NCBI GenBank assembly: GCA_018907035.1
Contig: JACCIC010000004.1
Span: forward strand, 7,524,001 to 7,588,000
Direction: 5' to 3'
DNA length: 64,000 nucleotides
Source of the DNA: Sycobia sp. Sy_11
Lineage: Eukaryota; Arthropoda; Insecta; Hymenoptera; Epichrysomallidae
In this document: piece by piece, positions 1-12,984 of the stretch
Layout: each line of letters opens with the position of its first letter
Numbering within the stretch: the stretch's first letter is position 1
Notes under the pieces: model-generated
Databases searched by the model: none
Seen by the model: the letters and a program-made list of their open reading frames with translations, nothing else
Told to the model about the DNA's origin: nothing
Made by a program: the position numbers and the translations under genes

Positions 1-420
1 ATGCACCATCAAAAAAAAATTAGCCGTTTTCTCGATAAATGTATAATGGGCATTTAGCGAATATTGGATGCTATCACATGTATCTACTTGGTTCAGAATT
101 GCCAATAGTAATGTAGTTCTGCAACCTGATAGGCATGTATATGGGACATGTGCCTTGTAGATTGATTTATTTAAGCATATATGTCAGCTGATTGTTGAAA
201 TTAAACAACATATGCCGAATAGTAGGTATTAATCGGTGTATAAAACATTATAAAGACGCTCGTACTCTTTCTATTCATATTATTACACGCAGAATGGGAT
301 TTTACTTTATTTATTTCATATTTATTAGAAATAATAAAATAAAATATATCAAATATTTTTACCTTTTACAAAAAGGGGGTAATATACACGATGTATTAGC
401 ACTAACGTGCATAATAATTT

Positions 421-433
421 TAATAATAACAAT

Positions 434-514
<81 letters not shown>
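421..514. repeat. (AAC)n(AAT)n microsatellite
   Basis: A compound trinucleotide array: AAC units to about 472, then AAT units. Poly-Thr and poly-Ile ORFs over it are artefacts. Confidence 0.95.
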
Positions 515-3500
515 CAGCAACAACCGTTGAGATAAAACACATGCCGTTCTATATATTGTAACTCCCGACACAGTAGTCGAAAAATATACTACATTTTGTC
601 GGATTACTCGAACTTTTCTTGGTTTAATATATAATGTGAAGTGAGTAAGAAAAACTTACCCTTGTGAAATATTACGAATTATAACAAAAATGTAAGCAGA
701 ATATTTGAGATGTTATAATTAATTGCGTAATAAATTTCCATCATGCAAGCTTAACAATTTCTGTAGCTATAATATAATTTTAAATTAAGTAATGCCAGTA
801 ATAAATAAACGTCAATTAAACAATGACGCACACTTCGCGGATGATGATAAATTTCATCGAAGATAATAGTAAGACACAATAATACTAAAGAATAATTAAA
901 GATAAATTCTTATGTGGAATGCAAATAATTTTCTCCTACTGTTTAAAATAAGATATACGCGCAATTTATACACATTAATATGTATATCAATTAAATCTAT
1001 AATTTCTCTCAATGAAACTTTGAGAAATATATAATTGATTTTATTTTACATCTAGAATAATTTCATTTTCGATAGTACTATTCTCTAATATCTATTAGAG
1101 GATTAATCATAAACAATAACTAGCTTACTAGTCGAAAAATAATACTTGATATTTATATTTTTTCTTGATGTATTTTAATAAATTTGATATTAGTATAGTT
1201 CAAAAATGCAATCCCTAAAATTTTTTAAAAAATATACAGGATATTTGTAAATATTGTAAATAGTATGCAGAAAAAATAACATTTACATTATTATCATCTG
1301 CAACAGATTAATAAATCATTATTAAACTATTTCGTCTAGTGTATAGGCTATGGCTATTATATATATATTATTCATTTATATATTTATTATTTTAGGTTGA
1401 GAAAAATCAGGAATCTTGATTCTTAATATATTTATATATAATATTGTACACATAATTAGTTCTATCCAAAAATCAGTGTAAATAATCATTGACTGCTGGC
1501 ACACGACACCTAGTTCTATTCAAAACTCTATATTAACATAATGATTGGTGACTTATATACAGAGTCGACTTCGTATATAAAAAGACTGCGAATGCGAGTT
1601 TCTTAGTAACCTACCGGGGAATTCATTCTCTGAAACTTACCACGTGAATATTAGATCGGTTGTATAACTTTTTCACTTGCATTTTCAGATGGTAGAAAAA
1701 TAATGGGACAGTTTCCCTAGCAACTAGGTTTCGTTTTATTGTAGAGCGAATTATTTAGACTGATATGTGAATACAGAAAAATAAAATATTTTAAAGTTCC
1801 GTAACATGTGTTTGAAGTATAAATAAAAAATTAAAAGGACTAATCCAAATCACACAGCAATGAAATAATAAAGCCTACCGTTATCTTATCCAGGAATCCG
1901 TACTGGTATAGCCTTGGATAAAACATCCGAGTTCATGTAAAGAAGACTCTATGTAGTAATTGCTAAGTACAGTGCCAACATAAAGGTTTATTTCTCTACC
2001 ATCAGTTAAGTCTTTATTATTTTCATACATCAGCGTTATGAGTCTAGATATTGCATTTATATGAATGGCATCGTTATCGCTAGGGAGACTTTTTGTGCGT
2101 TTTTATTGTACGTTTAAAATTGAGATTTCGAAAGTTCCTATATCCGTAAAATCATTTGTATACTGGGGATTTAAGGAAATTTCTACAATTGTCTTAGCGA
2201 GCAGTCCACGCTGGCAGGCTTGGACGAAGCATTTTTGTTCACGTAGGCAAGAATATAGTTATACTTAATACACAAATATGTTTAAAAGCAAAGATGGCGC
2301 CTTAAATTATTATCAAAGAATATTTATTTATCCTTCAATATTTATATTTTCACTTCAAATGAATCCTCTTCAGATAAAATGTATACCTCTATCAACGCCT
2401 TTTCTAATTCTCAAAGTACTTTTGATAAAAATGATTTAGTATAACTGAACAATAGTTACAAATCTCAATTCTTTCAAAGATGAATCTTTAATATAGGTAA
2501 ACTTTAGTTTAGTTTAGGGAGATTTTAGTTTTAAGAAAACTTAAACAAATGAAAATCCCGTGAATGAAGAGGCATACGTATAGTGTTGTTTTGGGCCAAA
2601 AAAAAATCACAAGCAAGACAATGTAATTGAGCAGATGTATTGTCGTAATCCAAAAACAATAAATCACTTTTTGACAATTCTGGACATTTTCATACAGCTT
2701 CACGTAAAAACCTAGGCATATAATCGAACTATCTCTTTTATGGTCTTTATTCTACTGAGCTTATTATTATCGCTTAGTTATCATCATGTTGGTTATTTAA
2801 GAATAGTTGATCAATGCTACTGTGACTAGATGCAACGTTTCTTCTGATCAAAAGCCAGTTGTTTCGAAACAAACTTGACTAACACACGTCTCGTGCTCAA
2901 AACATCAGAAATCATTGCATGACACAGAAAACCGATCTCAAAAATCCACAGAAATTTCTGGAACAATGATTGGACGATTGTTCATAACAGTTCTATTTGC
3001 TGCTTCAACTTATATTTTATTTATTCCCGAGCTGCTGGGGCGATCAAAACGAGGCTCGTCATTCATATATTATTGATCATTTTGGATGTGTTACTGTCGT
3101 TACGTACGTTCAAGTTCAAGTAATTTTAGAGTACTAAATTGCTTTTTTACACTTAATACCATATAAATTTTTTGAACCATTGTTTTTGCAAGCAGGAAAT
3201 TTTCAAGTGGTTTTCCAAATTCAAAAAGTTATCTAAATTTTTTAACACGCTTCGTAGATATTTTAGCCTTTTATCATCAATAAAACATTGTTTGATTCAG
3301 GTTTTGTTAGAACTGACCAGTTAAAAAAATTTGTAAATATTATACATAAGGAAAGACGCATAAATTCAGAACAATACAAATTTTTATTCATGTAAAATGA
3401 CTAATTTTAATTTATTTATTCAAGTTTTGAAACATTCTCAATTTTTACAACAAAAAAAAACAGCGTTAAATAAAAGATAAAGCAAACGTATCGACTTCAT

Positions 3501-4339
3501 AAATTCCTGAGTTTAGACTCCATACTTAAGTTTAGGTACTGGAAATCCGCAACCTTCACGAATTTGGTACAAAAATTCGTGACTACATTTTTAATTTTAT
3601 TCAAATATATATTATAAAATATATTCATTAGCTCTTACAGGATAAGTAAGTTTTTATTAAAAAAAAAGTAGATTAAATTTCAGTAAAAATACATAAAATT
3701 ATTAAGTTAATGTATCATTCTATGCGTCATCTTATCAATAAATAAATCAGTCGTTGCATTCAGCTCGATTATCTAACTCTTCTCTTTATTTGAATACTCT
3801 TCCACAACAAATACTTTTCTTGTTTAAACGCTTTATCCATTGGTAACATCAAAAATTACATATACATCGTATACGATTTATTGACTATAACGCCCGCGCT
3901 TAAAAATACTTGAATTTATCAGTGAGTGTATAGCATTATAAATAAATTGAAATATCAACGCATTACGTACCTTTTTAAAACTTAGTTAAAAACATTTATC
4001 AAAGTGACTATAATAAGTAACGATATTAATATTTTTCAATTTAAATAAATAAACGTCAACTTGAATTGCATACATCCATCAATACAGTAAAGAAAGTATA
4101 AATGTAATAAGAAATGTTACTATTCTTGACAATAGATTCTATCGGTTATTTTCTATAATAGGGAACTGAACTTGGCAATTTTTTCAAATTAATTTTAGCT
4201 GAAGTTCAGTAGCTTAGACCATACCATCAAATTATCATAAGTAGAAAAGATATCATGATGTAGAGTTTGGTTAAGAAAATTTTAATGGTTAATCAGTACT
4301 GATGCCATAATACGATTTTAGGTCAATAATCTCTCTTAA

Positions 4340-4341
<2 letters not shown>

Positions 4342-4385
<44 letters not shown>
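4342..4385. repeat. (TA)n microsatellite
   Basis: About 22 TA units, directly before the inverted repeat at 4401. Confidence 0.95.
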
Positions 4386-4390
<5 letters not shown>

Positions 4391-4400
4391 TAATTGCTTA

Positions 4401-4613
4401 AGTGAATTTTTTAATTTTCTTAAGAAATGATAGCTTATTGTAAAATACTAATTTTACTTAACAGATTTTTTATTTTGTATACTTCTTTTTTTAATTCACT
4501 TTTTCGTGCGCTCTAGACTAATATTATATATATATATATATATCATATTTTAATAATGTAAAATTTTATTTTACAATAAGCTATCATTTCTTAAGAAAAT
4601 TAAAAAATTCAGT
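4401..4613. repeat. Inverted repeat, 46-bp arms
   Basis: 4401-4446 and 4568-4613 are reverse complements with one or two mismatches (agaaatgatagcttattg versus caataagctatcatttct). The 121-base loop contains an AT microsatellite. It could be a MITE or a hairpin relic. Confidence 0.85.
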
Positions 4614-4968
4614 TACCCATAGGTATCCGTATCTTTCTATCTTTCAGTATCTGAAGTAGACACTTAAGCGCACTTAAGTATTAAATATTTTGCTCTTTTG
4701 GGCCTGTGCTAATTCGCATATTGGCTATTGAATGTTATGCTCTAATATTTTGAATAACTGACGCCAACTTACTTACGTCAGAAGTATAACTTTTTACTAT
4801 ATAGAAAGGGAATATTGATGTTTCGTATCTCGACTAGTGTATATATTTGATAATTATATATTATATAATTTTCGATTATAAATTAAAATAACGAGGAAAT
4901 GAACTATATTTTTAGAGAGAATTAGAATTAGAATTAAAATTTTATTTATTCAAGCCTAAGGACTCGTG

Positions 4969-4970
<2 letters not shown>

Positions 4971-5008
<38 letters not shown>
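4971..5008. repeat. (GA)n microsatellite
   Basis: About 19 GA units that decay into GAAAGAAAGAGG. Confidence 0.95.
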
Positions 5009-5012
<4 letters not shown>

Positions 5013-6916
5013 AAGAGGAAGGACGAAATGCCAAAAATTATTCGTAATACCGTATATGACTTTTTTATAATAACAAAGCCGCTCTGTTAATAATATTTTT
5101 AACAACTTATTCATCCTTTTTTTGTAATACAGAAGATGAAAAAAACTTATTATATCAATTGATTCTTTCCTCGATACAATGAAAAAAATTAATTATATCT
5201 CTTTTTCATAATTAATGACCTTATTTATCGATCAGTAATACAATGCTGGAGATTAACAATGGCAGGTTCTATTCATATTTTATATTCCTCATTGACACGC
5301 GAACGATCATCCACACTTATCTTTCAATTAAATGTACATAATCATTTATTTCATAACAGTTATAAAGACATTTTTTATATATAAAAATCACTATATCTAA
5401 ACATAAGACAGTTAGCATTAATACAATTCATGATCATCTTACATAAAGAACGCTTAAATCGATACACTATATATAAATTCGAAAATGGCTTTGGAACAAA
5501 TAACTTTTTGAAAAATTCCGTCTATATATTCTTTACTGATATGTCTTTCGCCCTAGCCACTGATTATGAACTGAGACGAAAGCATATAAATAGATGAACG
5601 TTAAAATCTGTCTTAAAACGCGATGTTTTACGTTATTTTTAAATGATATTTATATCAGACTTTTTATATGACACTAACGCTTTGGAATAGATCTAAAAAT
5701 TTAGCTTCAGGATCATCACTTCATCTTTTTTCTACATCTGGTATTGTTCTACCCCCCCCCCCACACATAAAATAGTCATCATCATGGATATGATGATTTT
5801 TGAATATTATCTGAATATTATTTGAATATTACACTGATATGATGATATTAATTTGAAACTTTTTATAGTACAATATTTGATTAACTTTTAACAAAATTTT
5901 TTTGTAAATTTATTGATTATTTTATAATTAAAATTTAATTGTAAGAGAATAACTGCAAGAATTATTAATGTTCAATAAAATATTATTATTGTTGTTGTTA
6001 TTGTTGTTGTTGTTATTACAATCGTGTAATAATGAACATGTAATTTGTAACTTATAGTACTATATAGTAGTTATCTTTAATCTTCAGTATAAAAAGTTCA
6101 TAAGAAAATATTAAATAAATAAAATTTTAGACATCTAGAGATGTAGATATATTTTTGATAATATTAAATTCGATAAACATAATTTTCATTTAATAATATT
6201 ATAAAAACGAATCTTTTAAAATTAAGTAATTTATAGTTTCTGATATTTAATTTAATTATTATGGTACTTTAATAAATGCATTTCCTTAATATTTTTATTT
6301 GTTTATGATAAGTAGAATTGTTAAAAATATGTACAGGAAATACAAATAAGAGTGGCTAAGGCATGTTTGAGGCTTGCATACTAAGGGTGCATGCTAATTC
6401 ATCGTGAAGTTCAGAAAATGATGTATACTCGAATAGCTTAAGTTGGGAGCTTTCAAATTTAGTATTTAAGTATCGTATCGACAATTTTTTACATGGATTC
6501 CTATCTCTGGTTTTATCAAAACTACCACCTTTCGACTGCCCCTACATGCCTTCAAATTAGATTTTTGATCAAATCTTTACTTTAACTTTAAAAACTTGTG
6601 TTCTAACCATGAATTTTGTAAACTCAATATGATATCTACGTACTCAATAACTAAAAAAACAGCATTTCTGAATGGAAAATATAAACAGAAAATCTAAACA
6701 GCTGTAACTATAATATAATTAATCAATATTGTGTTTTCTAAAATTATTGTTCTGAAAAAATTATCGAATCACTGCATTATGATTTTACGTCCTAAATTTA
6801 AATTATATATTTAACACAATAAAAACAATAATTTTTAAGTACTTTTTGCAATTAAACTCTGGATAGAAAAATATAAATATATATTAAAAATAATATTCGA
6901 CATGTAATTTGAAAAG

Positions 6917-6940
6917 TTCCTTCTTATATATAAGAAGGAA
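6917..6940. repeat. Perfect 24-bp palindrome
   Basis: TTCCTTCTTATA followed by its exact reverse complement, with no loop. Confidence 0.9.
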
Positions 6941-7259
6941 TAAATATTGCAATATAAAAGTATTATTTATACACATAATTATATATGCTTACCATATAAG
7001 TTAGCCCCGCAGAAAAAGAAGAGGAGCCTCGAACGTTATTATTATACGCACAAAGTCCATCGAGACTAATATATAAAATCCGTAATATCGACGAAAATTG
7101 TTACGATAAAAAGTACCTAATGAATCGCGCGCAGCATTTGACAGTCGATAGAATTCTCGCGCGTCAGTCCAAATGAGACACGTCGAATCTGCATCGTGCA
7201 GCGGCATGTATATATATATACACACATACACAAAATAATCGTATGATTCCGCGAAAGGC

Positions 7260-7477
7260 AATATTCTCGACGTCTGCTACAGTTGACAGTTGAAACGTCC
7301 GCTCCAGCTTCTCAATGCTGTATTATAATCCAGGCACCACAGCGCCGGGCGCTGCATACATATATTATATATCTGCCTTTAGGATTTCTCGGGTCGAAGA
7401 TCTCTGTCTGATGCGTATATTAGATGCGTACAGTGCGAAAGGAACGACCGACGGTTGAGTTATATAGTCCCCTATAC

Positions 7478-7517
<40 letters not shown>

Positions 7518-7890
7518 GGAGGGAGAGGGAGAGAAAAAGAGAGCGCGGTTGGGGGCGACAAAGTGGCATTAGGCCGCCTGTCCATCAGAGCTTGAGGGTA
7601 TAGAAAGGAGCGCAAGCGATGATTGATGACACACACGCGCGCTCGCACTGTAAAGAGGAGAGAGCTTGCGGAGAAATGCACGAGATGTATTCGTTGTTGT
7701 TATGATTATTATTATTATTATATCGTGTGTTTCATCGCGAAGAGTAGCTACATAGCAGTGCCCTCATCGCGACAGATGCGGCAGACTGCAGGGCCAAGGG
7801 CACGCTTTCGCTTTATGTTTTCTTTCGCGCGTGCAAAACATAAGGTAGAAGAGGGGGGTGATTCCCGGAACCTTTGCAAAGACGCGAATG
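7260..7890. promoter_or_regulatory. GC-richer island, possible promoter or 5' exon
   Basis: About 600 bases with CpG-bearing words (cgccgggcgc, gagcgcggttg, acacgcgcgctcgc) in strong contrast to the AT-rich surroundings. A TATATAG lies at 7461 and a (GA)n tract follows, a combination seen in insect promoters. There is no clear coding frame. It lies 1.7 kb before the first visible SLC6 exon. This is inference from composition only. Confidence 0.3.
7480..7540. repeat. (GA)n microsatellite
   Basis: GA units followed by GGAGAGGGAGGGAGAGGGAG, inside the GC-richer island. Confidence 0.95.
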
Positions 7891-8290
7891 CATAAAAATT
7901 TTCTAAATCTATTTTCGGATTCTCAATCATTATATTAAGAATTTAATTAAATATTTGTCGATTTTATAATATCAGGATGATATATGGCGAATTTCTTTTT
8001 GCATATTTAGCGTATAGAAACTTTATTCTAATTCCGTATCTCGTACCTTATTTAAATAATTCAATTGTTGATAAAAGTTTTTTGACAAATTTTTCGTTTT
8101 TTCAATCACAAAAGTCATGTTCAGAAGGTCAAAATACACTTTAAAAAATCTAGAGGAATATATATTTTTTTGAAACAACAACGAAATTCTGTTTCAAATA
8201 TATTAATTAAAATTGAATATGTAAATTCAAAATACTTAATTAAAAAAAAGAAGAGAGTTCGTCAAATTACCATATAAACTAATGAAAAAG

Positions 8291-8291
<1 letters not shown>

Positions 8292-8366
<75 letters not shown>
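8292..8366. repeat. (TA)n(GA)n compound microsatellite
   Basis: About 26 TA units followed by about 11 GA units. Confidence 0.95.
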
Positions 8367-8367
<1 letters not shown>

Positions 8368-9599
8368 ATACTCAATCTTCAAAATACCTAAGAAATTCGC
8401 TAATTGAAGCGATACTTTGTAATCATAAGTTTGTAATATCTCGAATTTTATTACATATATCTTTGAATTTTACAAAATGAAACTCATTTTATTTTATTTT
8501 ATTCCATGAAAATGTATATCTCCGTTTTCATTTAGGGAAATTAATTATGCATAATTATTTTCACCTCATAATTTAGAATACTAAAATATGTTTAAAAAAT
8601 CTTGGTCGATCCATGCCCTTTGGGAAGCTTATTTTAGTACTTGTGAATTATAAGTTAAAGTTTTAAAGTAGGAGAACCCTTATTGTTTCCTCCAAATTTA
8701 TTTTTTGTAATTAATTTTATGGCAGTAGATATTTTCATAGTACCCTGGGATATTTTTTGGCCCTTTTTTATCTGGTATATATTTTTTCGTATGAAAAAGT
8801 GTTATTTTATAACATTGGTTTTATAGCTTAGATTTTAATAAATAACATTAACATTTCAACCCCAAAATTTGATATATAAATTTTTTGAGCCGAATAATCC
8901 GCAGAAGGTGGTATAGTTCCATTGATAAGTCAAATGATTAAAGATTGAGGTACAATACCTGATTAGATCAGCGTAATGTTTAATTTTTTTAAAAGGAGAA
9001 ATTACTGAATAGCTATAAGAAGCAATACGAGGTTTAGGCTTAAACGATCTCAAAATTATCCGAAAATATAAAAAATATCTATAAAACGAATTTTAAGGAA
9101 ATAATATCGGGTCTCATTAAAAATATTTTAATTTTTAATTCAGAAGCCCTAAAATTTTAGTAGGCTCCCAGAAAACATAATATGACCCAATATATTTATT
9201 TCAAAATATTATATTTTCCCAACGTATGTTGATTTTAGTGATAATCCTCTTTCAGGCGAGTCTTTTAACTGTTACGGATATATATATATAACATTTAAAA
9301 TGCCTTTTTTACGAGCTCCCGATGCAATAAGAGACAAACCAATGTCATATTTAGTTTCATTGGATCAAACAATGACGGAATGCGATCGACTTTAAATGAA
9401 ATACTTTGAATTGTATGAATAATAATGTTTCTTACAGCTAATATAAAGTATACATGTATTAGTAGACAGTAAAACGCATTTAACAGCAGCATTTATTTAA
9501 TACTTTTTCGATATATTCTCAATAATTAGATAAAATCCATATTTTCTCGTAGACATAAATGGCGTTTATATATTATTAAACTCTTATTTTCATGCGCAG

Positions 9600-9801
9600 T
9601 CCGCGTCCGGCACAGGCTTGGCTTTCATCATTTTCACGGAGGCAATCAACCAGTTTCCGGGCGCCCAGTTCTGGTCCGTGCTCTTCTTCCTCATGCTCTT
9701 CACGCTCGGCATAGATTCGCAATTCGGCACCTTAGAGGGCGTCGTCACAAGCATCGTCGACATGAAACTCTTCCCGAACCTACGCAAGGAGATTCTGACT
9801 G
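9600..9801 (+). CDS. SLC6 transporter exon A (TM8 region)
   Basis: The acceptor is ...catgcgcag and the donor is ACTG|GTAAG; 202 nt, leaving one base over. It encodes [13 protein letters not shown], the hydrophobic [12 protein letters not shown] segment, then [13 protein letters not shown], and ends near NLRKEILTG. These are the clearest SLC6 signatures in the window. Confidence 0.92.
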
Positions 9802-12800
9802 GTAAGATCATAACAGACGTGGATCTCCCTCTCTTCCTTTCTCGGCTACGGTCTCCGTCAGCTCACCCCCTCTCCCCTTTTCTTAATAAATTATCTCTTT
9901 CACTTTGATACGAAGCGAAATCAAAAGTAACTTTGTTCAGTCGTATAATGAGCTGATTGACCCATTCATTTTGTATTCTGGCTCAATAAAGCCTGTTAAG
10001 CTTACTTTTTTTTTTATTTATTCGTTAAGCCTGTTTAAAGTCGTTAGGTCAGTTTCTATTATAAATCGATTACAGTTTGCTCTTTACGTTAGTTGTTACG
10101 CATAAAATAGAAATATCATCAGAAATGAAATACGATTTTTTTCGTACTCATAATAAACAATTAAAATACCTTATGAATCTCATTATTATGAACGTTTTTA
10201 GCTTCTCGCATGCAATGAGCTTAAAGATATCATTTTTATTTTGAATAAATATTGATATTCAGCAAGAATAATCTAAAAATGCATTATATACTGTTTACGC
10301 TAGCGCGATGAGTGATTAATAATAAAATATTTATCTTAGGTGGTATTTGCCTTGTCTGCTGTACCATTTCAATGGCATTTGCTCATGGCGCTGGAAGTTA
10401 CGTTTTCGTTCTATTTGATAATTTCAGCGGTAACTTTCCATTACTCGTCATCGCATTTTTCGAATGCATCGGGGTATCTTATGTATATGGTATTAAAAGG
10501 TAATTTCATTATATCATTATATTATTAAGGTTGTGATGAAAAATTTATTCTTTTTTTTTTTAATACAAAAGTAATTCTAGAGTGAATCTACTACCTTTTA
10601 GATAATACACTTTTATTAGACATTTAATATTTAAGAAGTTAAATGTGCTATATAATTGTAATATTTCTTCCATAATATTACCCGAACTTTATCAAAATTA
10701 GACCAGTTTTGAAATCTAAATTATGAAATGTAAAAATTGTATCAAAGAAACTAAAGATATTCAGTTACTAAAAATATTTAACAATTAAAAATTTTTTGTT
10801 TTTTTTTTACAGAAATCGTATTTTCAGTAATTTCAATCGTCAAATATTATGCAAAATGTCTTATTTAAAAGAAATGTGATTATCTTAGAAAATATTGAAA
10901 TATTATTCTTTTTTATTTTTACGAAAACTTACGTGTAGTAGATCATCGTTGATTGTATTATATCGGCAATTTATAAGAGGATCATTCAAATGAATTAATT
11001 TCTATCTCTAAAAAATGTTAGATTACTTTTTATTTTTATAAACCACTCGATTAAATACCGCCGTTTAATTATGCTAAAAAACATATATTATTGAAGAATA
11101 AATTACATAAAAGCATTTAAAATTCAGCTAAAGTTTGACTGACGGTTAAATTTATTTAAGTATTTGGTGAGTCCTCTCGATAAACTTTAAAACAATCTAG
11201 AATAGATTTAAGTTACTCGGTTATAATACTAATATTTAAAGTTATATAGAAAGATAAAAATAAAATAACATATTTTTTCTTAATAAAAATAATATATAGT
11301 AATTATTATAATATTTATATACTTGAAATAAAATAGAGATTACAAGCACCGTACATGCTTAAATTAATACAGTTCTTTCAATTGGATGGCAAATTGGAAA
11401 ACCAATGCGATCGAGCCTTGAATGAAATACATTTCTAGGCTGATGCAAAAGATGAAAAGAATAAAAATATTTTACATCCACAAATTTGATCCCAGGTTCG
11501 CAGACGACATCGAACTAATGACGGGCAATCGCCCAGGCCTCTACTGGCTGATCTGTTGGAAGTATCTCAGTCCATTGGCGATGCTCAGCATCCTGATAGC
11601 CTCGGTGGTCGAGATCGTCGTCGAGGGTAGCGGCTATCAAGCCTGGGTGGCGAGCAAAGGCGTCACCGAGAGACTGGAATGGCCGGTTTGGGCACTGGGA
11701 CTGATCGCGATACTTATTCTGGCTTCGATTTTGTGGATTCCCGCGGTCGCCATCTGCAGGTATATTAGGTGTATAGAAAACCGATCGCGGAATAATTACA
11801 ACAAAAAACGGCAGTTTTACAACTGACATTGTCGTATGAAAAGATGTGGGAAAATCTAAGGGGGTGGAAATATAACTGCTTGAAATAAAGTATTCATTTG
11901 ATGCAGTATAATTGTTACCCAGTGTTTCGACCTTTTCACACGATACAACTACTAAATTTATTTGGCTCTACTTTCTTAAAAATCCTGAATCAATTAATAA
12001 AAATGGTTTCTTTACAAACTCAACGGCTCATAGTCATAATCTTTTTGCTGTTAATTTTTTTTAACGATGGTCGTGCTTTAGTTTTTGATAGCAGTACTAT
12101 GCTGATAAAAATTATACAAATTGTATAGTCTTTTGAAATAAAGAATTTAATGATTAGAATAATATCCATCGTTCAAATAAAGTCTTTTAAAGATATATTA
12201 TTTTGACTACTTTATATTTGCAGCTTCTGTGAAATGATACTTTTTTTTAAGCCATTAATAAAATTACTTTTAATCTATAAAAGAAGGAAAGTGATAGCTA
12301 TTGACAGAAATTCGTGTCGTCCTAAACCACCAGCTGCTCTCGCGAATAAAATGATAAATGTCGTATTCTTAAACTTAGAAGATCAAGTTCCTTTTCTTAT
12401 TAACGCCTCAGATGATAGGGCAATGATGATTACATCGGGACTAAATAAACATTCTTTTAACATTCTTTTAATTTTAGAATTCTTGATATTTCGAAACATG
12501 GTATTAAGAATAAATGTACTGTATAAAAGAGAGAAAGTATTCATATTTTTAGGAATTATAATAATGTAAAGTTAATGTTAGAGTCGAATAAATTAGATAA
12601 TATCTATTAATCTTTATTAATGTAAATGGGCGTTATGGAAGAGATATGTTATATAGGTGTAAGAAGTGTGGATATATAAATTTCCAGTAATACTTTTAAT
12701 TTAAGTCCTTGAAGAGTTTGAGCATATCGAAACGACATACTTTGCAGATCCGGAAGGTTTTGGTAAAGGGAACAATGAAATTGTTTTTTACTAATAAAAT

Positions 12801-12923
12801 TCATTTTGATTTTTATATTTCAAATTACATAAGGGTGATTGTAAATAAAGGCAGTCATTTTACAGTTTTTGGAACAAGACTGTAAGAAAGATAAAAATAT
12901 TTATTATAGTTAGTGTCTTTTAT

Positions 12924-12984
<61 letters not shown>

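Larger units (their letters stand above)
1..9599. other. Left non-coding region
   Basis: No supported gene. AT-rich sequence with the microsatellites, inverted repeat and palindrome listed apart. A weak direct repeat around 1458-1555 (agttctatccaaaa versus agttctattcaaaa) and a C12 run at 5751-5762 are the only other structures. It may be an intron or 5' flank of the SLC6 gene. Confidence 0.6.

Noticed and set aside
192..571. ORFs on both strands with poly-Thr/poly-Ile and poly-Val/poly-Ile
   Set aside because: They are translations of the AAC/AAT microsatellite.
7001..7261. Minus-strand ORF of 86 codons
   Set aside because: No motif, and part of it reads through a TATATA stretch. Nothing supports it as coding.
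11515..11829. Minus-strand ORF of 104 codons
   Set aside because: It is the antisense shadow of SLC6 exon C.
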